Shown piece after piece: positions 1 to 10,617 of a stretch of 64,000 nucleotides of DNA. The stretch is from positions 1,240,001 to 1,304,000 of the forward strand of contig JACAAK010000006.1 in assembly GCA_025093985.1 (NCBI GenBank), in the 5' to 3' direction. The notes beneath the pieces were generated by a model, which was given only the letters and a program-made list of their open reading frames with translations, had not been told where the DNA came from and searched no databases. The DNA is from Calvatia gigantea. Lineage: Eukaryota; Basidiomycota; Agaricomycetes; Agaricales; Lycoperdaceae. Position 1 is the first letter of the stretch; every line of letters starts with the position of its first letter. The translations under genes were made by a program, and so were the position numbers.

Positions 1-1322
1 TTTCCCGAAACAGATCGGCGGGTTTCTGTATCTTGAGCCCAATCCGAGTCACTGAGACATTCCAGCGTCACTGCGGATTTCCCAGTATCGCCTTCATATT
101 TTAATGCATAGTTCCTTGTCATGGACAAGTACTTTAGTACATGTATTCCAGCGCGATAGTGCTCGGGTGCGGGGTTAGCGGCATATTGTGCCAGCTTAAC
201 TACGGCAAAGGCTATGTCGGGCCTAGTACCGATCATCAAGTACATTAAGGATCCAACCAATTGTTGGTACTTTTGACAGAAGGGGTGTGATGCAGTTTCC
301 TTATTCGTTACAAATTGGAAGCCAGCTGGTAATGGTGTTTTAGCCGCGGCGGACTGCGGAACCTGGAAGCGCTGCAAGATCTTATCCAGGAATTTTACCT
401 GTTGGATGAAGATTTGACGCTTGGAGCGATTCCTCGAGATTTTCATCCCAAGAAATTCTTCACAGGGACCATGGTCTCTGCATTCCCACTTTTTGGTGAA
501 CTTTCCCTTCAACTCATTGAGGAGGGGGGAGTTTTTCTTTCCCAAGAAGTTCACGTCATCAACGTAGACAATGGCTACTACAAGCTCTTTTGTTTTCGGA
601 TGTCTGTGAAAGTAGACGGCGTAGTCAGATTTGCAGCGGGTAAATCCCAGCTCAATCATAGATTGATGCAATTCTTTCCACCACTGGCGACCGGCTTGTT
701 TAAGGCCGTAAATCGCTCGTCTAAGTCTCCATACTTTTCCTTCCTGCCCAGGAAGTCGAAACCCTTCGGGCTGTTCCATGTATATTTCCTCATCCAGTTT
801 GCCATATAAATAGGCTGTTTTTACGTCAACGCTATGCATATCCCAATCGTGGATTGCAGCGAGTGCGAAGCTTACGCGCGCGGACTCGTAGCGGACAACT
901 GGTGAGAAAAGCTCATTGTAGTCGATGCCTTCAATCTGCGAGAACCCCTTCACAACTAAGTGAGCTCGCAGGCGGCCATCAGACTTTTCGAGAAATACCC
1001 AACGGTTTTTAACCGTCCTCCTTCCTTTCGGAAGATCTACCAATTCGTATACCCCTCGTTTCTTTAATGCTTCGAGTTCCTCGATACACGCAGCCATCCA
1101 TTTTGCCTTAATAGGCTCAGGAAGCTTAAGCATGTCACGGAAAGTTTCAGGCTCTCCGTGTGCGGTATTATGTACCGTCTGTATCAAGAAATCGATTAAT
1201 TTTACTCCTCCCTCAGCGACAAGCCTTTCAATGTCCATGTCGTTTTCATCGTGAGATGTTGGATCATTATTTTCAGGCATAGGCGGCAGTTCCGGACGTG
1301 GAGGGAGCTGAAATGGAGGCAT
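1..1322 (-). pseudogene. copia reverse transcriptase / start of RNase H (partial)
   Basis: The minus strand reads openly from about 1322 to the window edge. The opening RT block (Trp-Val-Phe-Leu-Glu-Lys near 980), a GLKQAG motif and the catalytic YVDD box (about 552-575) are typical of the copia RT family (RVT_2). The last residues reach the start of the RNase H domain (SDSDWAQD). It is not in frame with the integrase ORF upstream: a TAG at 1514-1516 and at least one further shift separate them, so a single Pol polyprotein cannot be made from this copy without recoding. Confidence 0.85.
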
Positions 1323-1513
1323 ATGTATCAAAGGGTTGTGGCGGGTACCGCTCAGCACGAACTCTTTGCCTCACATATTCAGGATGGTTAGTCCTTGCTC
1401 TTCGCTCACGAATGACTTCGTCCGAAGGGGCATTGGCGCGTACGCGCTGCCTTTGCCTCTGTTGCTCTTGTCGGTGAGTCCGATCTATTTCTCTTTCGAT
1501 TGAAATTGGACGC

Positions 1514-3526
1514 CTACATATTTTCTCCGTATGTATTACCCGGTCTAACAGGAGGCCTGCCTTGTCGTTCAGAACGACGTGGCTCTACCTGGTCAGAACC
1601 GACAGCCCGACGTTTGGGAACAGGGATTGGGAACTCTTCGTGCTCGGTATCCCATACATCTCTGTCCACATGCCAATTATCACGTACATCAGGCTCCTCC
1701 TCAACGGTCGTTCCACGTGAAGGTGGCGACTCAGGTGGGGGAATCCAAGGTGGCGTATTGCCAGGTGATGGCCATCGTGAATCAATGCTGTCCGGCGGAG
1801 TAGACTCTCGTCGGGGTAATGGAGGTGAAGGCGGAGAATATTTCGGTTTAAATGGTGGAGAAACCGGGGGTAACGATACTGGATGATCAGGTGGAGGTGG
1901 AACAATTCCTGCGTCATCCGAAGATGGTGGAATAGGTGGTTCATTCTCTAATCCTGGTCTAGGCAGGTTTCTCTCTCCTCCGTGATTAGGCCGGTTACTG
2001 CTATCCGGCACTGAATCGGGGCATTTAGGGAAATATCCCTCGTCAAATAAGGCGTTTGGTGATATAAAGATCATGTTGCCTGCCGTGTGCCGCATAAAGA
2101 CGTAGTTTTTACTGCCTTTGTATCCAAGAAAGATCATCATCTCGGATTTTGCGGACAATTTGTTTGGGCAGATCTCATCGGGTAGATATACATACGCGCC
2201 GCATCCAAACACACGGATATGGGACAAATTTGGCTTTTCCCTCGAATAACACTCAAAAGGTGTCTTCCACTGCAGACGCTGGACTGGTGTGCGATTATAT
2301 AAATGCACAGCTGTGTTCAACGCAAATTCCCACCACGAGTCAGGTAGACATGCCTGTAGCCTTATAGCTTGGGCTTTCTCGTGTAGGGTGTGGTTCAGTC
2401 GCTCTGCTCTCCCATTTTGCTGATGTGCATAGGGAGCAGTGGTCTCGTGGGTAATTCCACGCGCCGCAAGTCCTGCCAATAATCTTTCATTGACATATTC
2501 TCCTCCATTATCGGTGCGAAGTCGTTTGACTTGCATTCCGGAGAGGTTCTCTAACGCGCTGATCAGCTGAATCAGTTTTTCAGAAGCCTCAGACTTCTTT
2601 CGAAGGAGGACTACATGTGCGTGAGAAGAAAAGTCGTCAAGAAACGTCATTGCCCATTTATATTTATGGTAGCTAATGACGGGCAGTTCCAGCAAGTCTG
2701 AGTGACATAGCTCAAAGACTGCGGTGGCTCGCTTGGGATTAATCGGAAAGGGGTTGTTATGCATTTTCCCCTTGGCACAGCCGTCGCAAATGCCTTTCCG
2801 AGTAGATGGTGCGGGAATTGACGCGATGCCCTCTACGTGCTTTGGAAGCTCGGAGAGCGCGCGATCCGAAGGGTGTCCCATTCGACGATGCCAATCGATA
2901 TAATCAAGTTGGCGTAAAGTCAATGCGACTGGTTTCTCCTTGCTATTTTGCAAGACATACGTGTGCACCGTATGTACGTTGTTTTTAAACAAACGATGAG
3001 GCCAGGCGGACAATACTGCTCGTCCTGATTTATCACGGATGGTGGTTCCTTTAATGGTTGCCTCTAAAACATAGCCGTTCCGAAGAATCTGGCCGGAGGA
3101 CATTAACCGTTCTGTGATTTCTTTGATGTAAAAGACCGGCGCAATACACGAAGTAGCGCTCTTGGACTTTCCCTTGTCTGTCACGTCATGCTGGAAAATC
3201 ACAGACCCTCGTCCTGTCATTTCATAAATCCGGTTGCCAGCGGCTTGTATAAGCCCGAAATGGCCCATCTTAACCTCTGCAAAATCAGAGAGATAACCGG
3301 TGACATGGTACAATGCTCCAGAATCAAGGAGCCAGTCTGCGTTATTCACAGAATGTTTATTCCCTTCTTCTCGACACTTTTGGCACTGAGACAAATCACA
3401 GATGTGATATGTGATGATCTGATTAAGATCCTCATGCTCTTCGTGGAGTTCTGACCTTAACTTGTCTGGATACTCGTGATTATTCACGGTATATGTAGCG
3501 TTCATCTTACTTTCCAGCTTAGTCAC
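1514..3526 (-). CDS. copia protease remnant + GAG-pre-integrase + integrase
   Basis: This 670-codon frame contains an aspartic protease signature (WLLDSGA, about residue 65), a GAG-pre-integrase His2-Cys2 domain (H..H then CDGC, about 210-250), and an rve integrase core with the acidic triad: Asp in CHSDLL, Asp in RTDNGGEY, Glu in GRAERLN. A proline-rich linker follows. It ends at a TAG that cuts it from RT. The frame opens with GTG, not ATG, so it is probably an interior piece of a longer Pol. Integrase inserts the cDNA; this copy is unlikely to act alone. Confidence 0.85.
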   Translation of the reverse strand: MTKLESKMNATYTVNNHEYPDKLRSELHEEHEDLNQIITYHICDLSQCQKCREEGNKHSVNNADWLLDSGALYHVTGYLSDFAEVKMGHFGLIQAAGNRIYEMTGRGSVIFQHDVTDKGKSKSATSCIAPVFYIKEITERLMSSGQILRNGYVLEATIKGTTIRDKSGRAVLSAWPHRLFKNNVHTVHTYVLQNSKEKPVALTLRQLDYIDWHRRMGHPSDRALSELPKHVEGIASIPAPSTRKGICDGCAKGKMHNNPFPINPKRATAVFELCHSDLLELPVISYHKYKWAMTFLDDFSSHAHVVLLRKKSEASEKLIQLISALENLSGMQVKRLRTDNGGEYVNERLLAGLAARGITHETTAPYAHQQNGRAERLNHTLHEKAQAIRLQACLPDSWWEFALNTAVHLYNRTPVQRLQWKTPFECYSREKPNLSHIRVFGCGAYVYLPDEICPNKLSAKSEMMIFLGYKGSKNYVFMRHTAGNMIFISPNALFDEGYFPKCPDSVPDSSNRPNHGGERNLPRPGLENEPPIPPSSDDAGIVPPPPDHPVSLPPVSPPFKPKYSPPSPPLPRRESTPPDSIDSRWPSPGNTPPWIPPPESPPSRGTTVEEEPDVRDNWHVDRDVWDTEHEEFPIPVPKRRAVGSDQVEPRRSERQGRPPVRPGNTYGENM

Positions 3527-3685
3527 ACTAGCGGAATAAGCAGAAGGAGAAGCGCCTTGGGCGCGCTTCCAGCATACATTGCAGTTTAAAAAGTCTATAC
3601 AGCGGTGTCTACGATGAGTCCCTACAGGAGGCGGACGACGTGCTACATCTGCATAGGTGCCCCGCTCTCTTCGGCGGCCACCTGG

Positions 3686-5314
3686 TCATCCCAACTCAAC
3701 CTCGGAATTTCCAGGGCGTCCCGCTCCGAGGCGGACAGTCCCTGCATCTGTATCGTTCCGTCCCATCCGTTGATGGGGCTGCACATCAGACTCTGCATCA
3801 GAACAAGAATAGTAGTCAGTTGAAGGTACTGACCCACACCCTCCGTCGGAACCGTAGTCGGTGTCCGAGTCGTTGTCATCTAAGACCGACTCGAGGACAG
3901 ACTCGATCTCCTTCGGTGCCTGCTTCTTCTTGAGCAGCTTGGGCTTCTTGATAATCGCCGGCTTGTTATACACAGGGGCCAGCCACGCGATCTCGTCTTC
4001 CTCCCTTGTGATGGTGGACGGAGTTGGCTCGACGTCCATTTCATCAAAGCGCTTCCACATCTCCTCCGAACTCTCGCCCGACGAAGAAGTTGATTTGAGA
4101 CGTTCGTCCCACTTCTTCAGTGCGGTAACCTTGGCTTTCACTGAAGGTTTGCGATGAGCTTCGGGCTCGGGCGCAGTAATGCGCGACGCGAGCGGAGTGG
4201 CATTGCTGCCAGTGGCGGCGGAGTTAGATGCAACGGGAGGTATATTGGCTCGACGCGTTGCTTCTACGAGGGAACGAGTGGATGGTGGCAGCACGGTTTG
4301 TGCCTGCGACACGAAATCCATGTCCTGGATATAACCGGAAGAGGTGGCGGCATTGCCTTGCGCACCTCCCTCCTTTCCCTTCCCCTTTCCTTTTCCTCGA
4401 GGGCGCCATCGGCGTTTCTTCTCGCCGTCACCTTCTCCTCCAGATGGCTTTTGCTGCTGCTGCTGGGGCTGCTGCTGGGGTTTTTTAGACCCCGAAGGCT
4501 GCTGCTTCCCTTGCTGCTGACGTTGCTGCTGCTGCTGCTGCTGCCCACCTCCTTGTCGTGGAGTAAAGCGCGCTCGTTGCGCGTGGGTGGTCTGGTTGGA
4601 GGCGTAAGCGGCAATAATACCGCTTCGGGCCTTGTCCCACGTCAGCTCGTGGAGCGACGTATTAGAGGTGAGGAGCGTCTGAGCTACATGGCTCAAAGAC
4701 GGGTGGAGGGAATGGAGGAGGATCATCGTTTCAATCTCCGGGGCGATGCCACTATCCATGGCGTCAAGCTGCCCGAAGATCTGCTGGAGCTCGCTCATCT
4801 TGAGCGAGGGATCACCACCGAGGGGGAGCTCAAACGTTATTGCGCGAATGAACTCATTATAGACCTGAGCTGGTCCAGGAAGGCCATATTGGCCCTGCAA
4901 CTGAGACCAGAGAGCGTGAGCATCCCGGGCGGAATGCTTTAACATGCTGTTGGGGAGAGTTGCCTCAATCAACCCAAGGGCATGCATTCGGAGGTTGTTG
5001 GCCATACCAACACTGCGGCGCTCCTCAGCAGTCGCAGGAATTGGAGTTTCTGGTTCTGCGGGACATGCCGGCGAAGTGCTAGTCGCCGGGGTAGCGGGGT
5101 GCTCAGGTCCATAGGCCTGCTCGTATTGGACGGGTTCATCCATGGCTCCAGAGAAATCCCATCCGGTCCAGGAACAGTCGTTTAAGGAAATGCACATAAG
5201 TGCAGACCGAAGGCGAAGCGACCAGATGGTGTAGTTACCCGTCCCGGTAAGGACGGGAAGCTGTCCGCTAGGGGTTTGAACAAAGCCCTGCGGAGCAGGA
5301 GCCGATTTAGACAT
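3686..5314 (-). CDS. copia Gag-like polyprotein
   Basis: The ATG at 5314 begins a frame of about 540 codons whose first half matches the copia Gag pattern (UBN2-type): an SGNY-like start, aromatic residues, then a helical capsid-like region. The middle is a glutamine-rich tract encoded by CAG/CAA repeats (about 4448-4545) followed by a Lys/Gly/Arg-rich stretch that could bind RNA. No CCHC zinc knuckle is visible, which is unusual for copia Gag. The C-terminus is acidic. The frame closes before the protease, implying a frameshift or damage at the Gag-Pol junction. Confidence 0.75.
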   Translation of the reverse strand: MSKSAPAPQGFVQTPSGQLPVLTGTGNYTIWSLRLRSALMCISLNDCSWTGWDFSGAMDEPVQYEQAYGPEHPATPATSTSPACPAEPETPIPATAEERRSVGMANNLRMHALGLIEATLPNSMLKHSARDAHALWSQLQGQYGLPGPAQVYNEFIRAITFELPLGGDPSLKMSELQQIFGQLDAMDSGIAPEIETMILLHSLHPSLSHVAQTLLTSNTSLHELTWDKARSGIIAAYASNQTTHAQRARFTPRQGGGQQQQQQQRQQQGKQQPSGSKKPQQQPQQQQQKPSGGEGDGEKKRRWRPRGKGKGKGKEGGAQGNAATSSGYIQDMDFVSQAQTVLPPSTRSLVEATRRANIPPVASNSAATGSNATPLASRITAPEPEAHRKPSVKAKVTALKKWDERLKSTSSSGESSEEMWKRFDEMDVEPTPSTITREEDEIAWLAPVYNKPAIIKKPKLLKKKQAPKEIESVLESVLDDNDSDTDYGSDGGCGSVPSTDYYSCSDAESDVQPHQRMGRNDTDAGTVRLGAGRPGNSEVELG

Positions 5315-5500
5315 ATCTAAGAATAGGGTAAACACGCGTTAGCATCATGTAGGACTGCAGTGCGTGATGCACGCGTCGCAACATGGGGCAGACCCAGGGA
5401 TCAAATGGACCAAAGGGCCACCGTCTCCCAGGTTGCGTACAACCGTAGCCTCCTACACTCTACCAGCGTTGCTAAACGCAGTTGGAGTGAGCGGCGGTCG

Positions 5501-5512
5501 GGGCCCATAACC
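5501..5512 (-). other. primer binding site complementary to the tRNA-iMet anticodon region
   Basis: Immediately inside the LTR the minus strand reads GGTTATGGGCCC. Its complement, GGGCCCATAACC, is the eukaryotic initiator tRNA-Met anticodon stem-loop including CAT. Copia of Drosophila is known to prime from a cleaved initiator tRNA half using this same region. The element therefore probably uses a half-tRNA primer rather than the CCA end. Confidence 0.75.
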
Positions 5513-5920
5513 TGTTAAGACGAGTACACCACAGTAGCTTGCGCTAGTGGCGGAGGGGAGTCGTACTCACTGGGTTTGTTGAGATGGTAGTTATAGACCG
5601 TTGCTAGTGGATATCTTAGAGGTATGATGGTCAAGGAGTAGACTGGATTGTCTAAAGAATGTACACATACTACATAGGTCTTATATAACTAATGTCTCTG
5701 GTCTGTGCGCCGTTCTACCTAATACAGGTGAGGTCTTATCTGCCAGTAGCATATACAGAGCATACTGCGTACATTGTTCTATTTAATAGACCATGACCAG
5801 CAACCTAGAGTGCGGTCTAGTACATTGTTCATTATCTCTCTTCAAGAGTGAAGTACTCAAGAATCCGTTTCAGCTATAAATAGACTGAACCAACGTAGTG
5901 GTACAGATCGAGATTCAACA
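5513..5920 (-). repeat. copia 5' LTR (408 bp)
   Basis: On the minus strand it runs from TGTTGAATC to GTCTTAACA, with the primer site abutting its end. A diverged copy flanked by a perfect 5-bp duplication at 32044-33073 confirms both ends. A TATA-like CTATTTATAG lies near 5875-5885 on the minus strand and is a candidate promoter. Confidence 0.9.
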
Positions 5921-6733
5921 GAAGTAAGCATCAACCTCATTGGACCACTGCCCGAATCAGAAGGAAAAGACGCCATCTTAGTCATTGTCGATTGATTCTC
6001 AAAAATGATATGACTCATAGTGACAAGGACGGATGTTTCCTCAAAAGAAATAGCACAGCACTACCGGGATGAAATATGGAAGCTACACGGAGTACCGAGG
6101 AAAGTCCTTAGTGACTGAGGACCACAGTTCGCATCTGAGTTCACCGGCGAACTGTTCAAAGGACTAGGAATAGAACGAAACCTGTCAACAGCCTACCACC
6201 CACAAACCGACGGACAAACAGAGAGGATCAACAGAGAGGTCAAAACATACTTGAGGATATACTGCAACTACGACCAAAACAACTGGACAAAATGGCTACC
6301 TATGGCCGAATTCCAATACAACAACAAAAAACATAGTGGCACACGAACGACACCATTCTACCTAAACTACGGCAGACACCTCTGGAAAGGAAAGGAAAAC
6401 GGAAGAACGAACAACCCTAGCAGTGCAGAGTTCTTAAAACAACTTCAAAACGCAAGAAACAATGCCGCGGCTGCACTACGATCATATCAAGAAAAGATGA
6501 AACAGGCACATGATAACAGCAAAATGAACACAAGGACATACCAAATCAACGATGAAGTATGGTTAGAAAACACCAACATCCATACCAATCAGCCATCAAA
6601 GAAGCTAGGCCAGAAAAGGTATGGACCTTTCCAAATTAAAGAAAAGATAGGAGAAGCAGCATATCGGCTAGCAATACCAGAAGGATGGGCCATCCATGAT
6701 GTATTCAACAAACAACTGTTAACTCTGACATAG
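5921..6733 (+). pseudogene. gypsy A integrase, C-terminal portion
   Basis: Encodes the second half of the gypsy integrase core (…PQTDGQTERIN) and its C-terminal domain. In-frame TGA codons at 5993 (for a Trp) and 6116 (for an Arg) break it, and a TAG near 6731 separates it from the chromodomain. The same two TGA codons occur in element C. Confidence 0.8.
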
Positions 6734-6778
6734 AAAGCATCATTCCACATCCAGAAAGAAGCACCAACACCCAAACCA

Positions 6779-7036
6779 ATGATCATCAATGATGAAGAAG
6801 AATACAAAGTAGAAGAAGTCCGAGGAAAACAACAAAAAGGAAGGGGATATCAATTCCTTATACACTGGAAGGGATATAGCAACGAAGAAGATACGTGGAC
6901 AGCGGAGTCAAATTTGCAAAACGCCCAAGATGCAATAGCGGAATACCACAAAAGGCATCTGGAGGATACCTATAAAAAGAGGGGCAAGAAATCCAAAAAA
7001 TCATCAGCCAAGTCAAACCCCAGACAGAAACACTAG
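6779..7036 (+). CDS. gypsy A chromodomain
   Basis: A short frame with the chromodomain pattern: acidic lead, YKVEEV, then FLIHWKGY and DTWTAESNL, with a basic Lys-rich tail. In chromoviruses this domain is fused to the integrase end and guides insertion to methylated histone H3 chromatin. In element C it is still fused to integrase; here the join has a stop. It opens in the pol frame and ends with TAG six bases before ORF3. Confidence 0.8.
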   Translation: MIINDEEEYKVEEVRGKQQKGRGYQFLIHWKGYSNEEDTWTAESNLQNAQDAIAEYHKRHLEDTYKKRGKKSKKSSAKSNPRQKH

Positions 7037-7042
7037 CCAAAC

Positions 7043-8031
7043 ATGTCCTCCCAAGCCAACCGTATCTCTATCAACTCCCTTGTCCACCCCAACCCGACCA
7101 CGATCTCCTCAGTCCCCTTCCCAAAACCAGGCGACAGCCAAGCACCTGCACCCCAAGGTACCTGCTACAACCTCGCAACCACCCCGTCCCCTGCACAAGG
7201 ACTCCTCGAGGCCCTCCTCAAAGATGTCAACAAGGCCACAAACGATGAAGTAGAAACAATCACAGCCCAAAACAAACGACTCGCAGTAAACTGCCACATC
7301 ACCCTCGCCACTGCTTGTATCACCTTCACAGATATGTACGCTGGATTTGCCAATGCATCATCCTCCACAAGCCAGCACATCCCTGCCATCTTCCGCACAT
7401 TAGAATTATCCACCCTTACACCCAGTGAACAAAACCAGGTTCACAGTCTTCAGAGCCGTACTGACCTCGCTCTAGAGGTATTCAAACACCTCGATATCGC
7501 CGACATCTTCTTAGAACTCGCAGACATCGCCATGAACTTACTAGGATGTGACAAAACCACAGAAGACCCAGACATCGATCAACTCATTATGCACATCAGA
7601 ATCACTCTCGCTGACCTACACACCACCATCCGCCCCCCACCAGCTAAACAAGCCGACACGCCCATGGATGAGGAAACCACCGTCTCAATGAAGGAGGAAG
7701 TCAACACACTCCGACGATTCATAAAACTATCACCCCACCACAGATCGTATTGGTTTTTCTCCCACCGGCAAGATTCCGCACTGTATTACCAGGGCAAGAA
7801 AAGGACCAACACTATTGGAGAATGATAGTCAAGAGTTACTGGGACAACTCAACTGTCACCGAGTTCCCCTTCAATGGAGTCCCAGTCCCTATCTGTCAAG
7901 ATGGCCGCAGTCACTTTGCCCATCTTTCTTCATACATTCCAACTGAAGGGAAGTACCTCATCGGAGCCACCAAGAAAGCCCTTACTGCAGCCGTAGTCAA
8001 CGGAGAGTTCGATGAACTTCCTGAGGCATGA
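7043..8031 (+). pseudogene. ORF3, accessory reading frame of the gypsy A/C/D/F group (copy A)
   Basis: Begins at ATG 7043, six bases after the pol stop, and extends to a TGA just before the 3' LTR (about 330 codons). The N-terminal third is Ser/Pro-rich, the middle is predominantly helical in composition, and the C-terminal 100 residues are the best conserved (PPQI.SVFLPP, HYWR.IVK.YWDN.T). No signal peptide, membrane segment, zinc finger or known catalytic motif is visible, so it is not an evident env. I do not recognise the family. This copy is shifted near 7730, splitting it into 260- and 93-codon pieces. Confidence 0.7.
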
Positions 8032-8049
8032 AGTCTAATTGGAGGGTAT

Positions 8050-8356
8050 TGTTATGAGTTTCCACCGATCATAACGAGTTCCGTGCTATTCTGCATTTCC
8101 AACTACCTGCGTACCTGTTTCAGTTATTCTAGTCCAGCATTCTCCAAGATGTGACTCATACCAACTACTATGCCTTAACTGGACGTTTCATGTAGTTACT
8201 CCATCTGTTCAACTGGATAACCTTAGACATATTTAAGCGTACATACACCCTGCTGTATTTGGTATGCTTAACCATCTTCTGTTCTCCCTCCCTTACTCGT
8301 CCTCAAGACTTAGCCAAAGCTGCAACCTGAGGTCTAAACCGACTAAGGTTGTAACA
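8050..8356 (+). repeat. gypsy A 3' LTR (307 bp)
   Basis: TGTTATGAG…GTAACA, the same length as both LTRs of element C. A short purine-rich GGAGGGTAT precedes it and may be the plus-strand primer. Confidence 0.9.
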
Positions 8357-10241
8357 TATGTGTCCTGACTCAAGGTTTTCTTTGATGAAGGCTTTGAGCT
8401 CATCCTGTTCCTTGATTGTCATGTTGTATGTTCTGGCACTTATTTCTTTGGGTACATCTTCCATTAGAATTATTTCATGGTCCTATTCTGTTCATTGCAG
8501 TAGCTTATCAAAGGTTGTCTTGTTGAACAGATGTGTAAATAGCTAGATGTAGTCTGGCAGATTGGCTGGTTCAGTTGGGTCTGGTTCATCCTTCTCTTCC
8601 CATATATCTTCTGTGACAGCCATGCTCTGGATTTTTTGGGTGACCTGGATATTCTGGTGTGGAAAATGGCAGTTTGGTGGGCATCAGGTGAATTTGATTT
8701 CTCCTGTTTTCCAGTTCACTTCAGGGTTGTGTTTGGTCAGCCAATTGTGTCCTAGGAATATTTCTGCTCTGTCTTGGAGTTGGACCACTGATACTTCAAT
8801 TGTTTCCTTGTGTCCCTTGATTTCCATTTCGATGGTGGCCATCTCTGTGACTTTCCTCCTTGATTTGTTGTTTTGTCAGTGTTGAGGACTGTGATTTCTT
8901 GTTTTAATCTTTTTGTGGGGATTCGTTCTTCATCTACAAGCTTTTTGCTGATGCTGCTAGTAGTGCATCCTAAATCAACAATGGTGTTGACTGTGATTTC
9001 CTTCCTTGGAGTTTGGATAGTTCCCTTTAGATTTAATTCACACTTTCATTTCTGAGGAATCATGTAGTATTTTTCTGATATCCTAGATACAGGTTTTTTG
9101 ACTCACGAGGCAGTGCCTACTCAGAGTCTTCAGAAAAATCCTTCTGCTCTCCTGGATTGGCTTCTTCTACTGCTCAGATTTGTACTTTCTTGGGTGTGGT
9201 GCAAACTTTGGCAATGTGACCCATTTTCCTGCAGTTATAACAGGTTAGCCCCTTGGGCTTCTTGCAGTCCTTGGCAATGTGGCTGAAAATGCCACAATTG
9301 TAGCATTTCAGTTCCACTTTTGCATTGAAGATGTGACATCTGCTGCCTATCTCCATTGGCTCTCCCATTCCTCCATAAGTCATCCCAGTATTGGTTTTTT
9401 TATCTCCTCAGTATTCTGATGCTTCGTACTCTTGTCCAACAGCAAGAATGGCTTCTGTCCATTCTGCGTAGGTATCTGGTCTGGCACTGGGTGGGTAGCC
9501 CATGATAGTATGGATGATGTCCTGTCTGGCATTTTTCTTGAGTAGGAATATTGCATGTTTGTTGTCTGTTTTTGCCTTGCTTTTTAGGACTTGGAACTTG
9601 ATTAGGTAGTTGGCTGTGTTTTTGTTTCCTTGCTTGAATTTCTCAATTTGCCATTCTGCTTTGCTATTTGAAGCATCATTGGAGAAGGTTTTCCTGAAGT
9701 CCTCAGAGAATGCCTTCTAGTCTACTGAATCTTCTCTGTCTAGGATTTGTGGGGCTTTCATAGCTGCATAAGCTCCTGCTGTTCTCCCTTGTAGTCTGGC
9801 TAAGACTGCTATGGCCTTGTCATCTGCTAAGGCTATTTTGTTGAACTTCATGAAGAGCATCATTGCTCTCCACCAGTCATCGAATTTAGTATGGGTGCCA
9901 TTAAAGAATCCAGGGTCTAGCACTAAGCCTTTCCTGCTGGGTGCTGTTGTGGGTACTACTGCATTGTTGGTCATGTCTGGATCAGTTTCTGATTCTGTTT
10001 TGTCTGAGCTTAATTCATCTGATTTCTCCTAATGTATTAGCTCTTCCTCTGCTAGGTTGAGTTCATTTAGAAGTTCTGATAATACTTCTTCTGCTGGGTT
10101 TGCTCTGGGTTTGTCATGTATTTCTCCTGTTGGTTCTTCAGGTACTTTGGGGTTCCCTGTCTCTTCTTTGTCTGATGTTTCTGACTTATCATTGGTGACT
10201 TCAAGATTTGGTTCTCTGTATTCATCTGGGTTTGAGCTCAT
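8357..10241 (-). pseudogene. gypsy B Gag-protease-RT start
   Basis: From ATG 10241 the minus strand encodes an acidic Gag N-terminus, a capsid region (WWRAM.LFMKFNK), two CCHC zinc knuckles (9174-9383), a DSG-type aspartic protease region (about 9000-8600), and the first RT block up to 8357. Several stops and shifts break it into pieces of 60-110 codons. Confidence 0.75.
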
Positions 10242-10320
10242 ATACTAGCTCCTGGGTTATCTTTGTTCAGGTTTATTTCAGCCTACTCCTTGCAAGGTGA
10301 GGTGGGGATGCTTAACCAAA

Positions 10321-10617
10321 TGTTATGACCTTAGTCTGAGTTTACCTCAGGTTGCAACTTTGGGCTAAGACTTGAGGGCAAGTAAGGGGAGGAGAACAAG
10401 AGATGGTTAAGCATGCCAAATACAGTGGATGTATGTACACTTAAATACAAAGAGTCATCCAGTTGAATGGATGGAGTAACTACATAAAACGTCCAGTAAG
10501 GTAGGCGTAGTAGTTATTGCAGAGATTGCTCAACAGAAATAGGTGAAACAGATGTACTAGCAGTATAGGAATGCAGACAAGGACGGAGCATGATATAATT
10601 GGTGAAAATCCATAACA
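10321..10617 (-). repeat. gypsy B 5' LTR (297 bp)
   Basis: Runs TGTTATG…CATAACA and is adjacent to the gypsy B primer site. It contains the ATGCTTAACCA segment complementary to that site. Confidence 0.85.

Larger units (their letters stand above)
1..5920 (-). mobile_element. Ty1/copia LTR retrotransposon, 5' portion (left end outside window)
   Basis: On the minus strand the order is LTR (5513-5920), primer site, Gag, protease remnant/integrase, reverse transcriptase. Integrase lying before RT is the Ty1/copia order. The 3' end and second LTR lie left of position 1. The element sits inside gypsy element A: sequence from 5921 continues the gypsy integrase seen intact near 29150, and the first five bases after the LTR (GAAGT) should be one target duplication, though the other copy is not visible. 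Frame breaks between Gag and integrase (about 3527-3690) and between integrase and RT (about 1320-1516) indicate a dead or decaying copy. Confidence 0.9.
5921..8356 (+). mobile_element. Ty3/gypsy chromovirus element A, 3' part
   Basis: Starts abruptly in the integrase where the copia element entered and runs through the chromodomain and ORF3 to a 3' LTR. It is closely similar to complete element C (compare 29150-31589). Its 5' part must lie left of the window. Because gypsy B is broken exactly at 8357, element A probably inserted into B. Confidence 0.9.
8357..10617 (-). mobile_element. gypsy element B, 5' part
   Basis: Minus-strand relative of elements A/C/D. It contains a 5' LTR (10321-10617), a primer site reading TTTGGTTAAGCAT inside it, Gag, protease and the first part of RT, and stops where element A begins. 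Confidence 0.85.

Noticed and set aside
402..809. Plus-strand open frame of 135 codons
   Set aside because: It lies opposite the copia RT including the YVDD box; it is a shadow of the minus-strand gene.
4154..4942. Plus-strand open frame of 262 codons with a Leu-rich tract
   Set aside because: It is the complement of the Gln-rich part of copia Gag; the CAG repeats make long leucine runs on the other strand.
7043..8031. ORF3 as a retroviral-type envelope gene
   Set aside because: Its position fits, but no signal peptide, transmembrane segment, cleavage site or glycosylation-rich ectodomain is visible.
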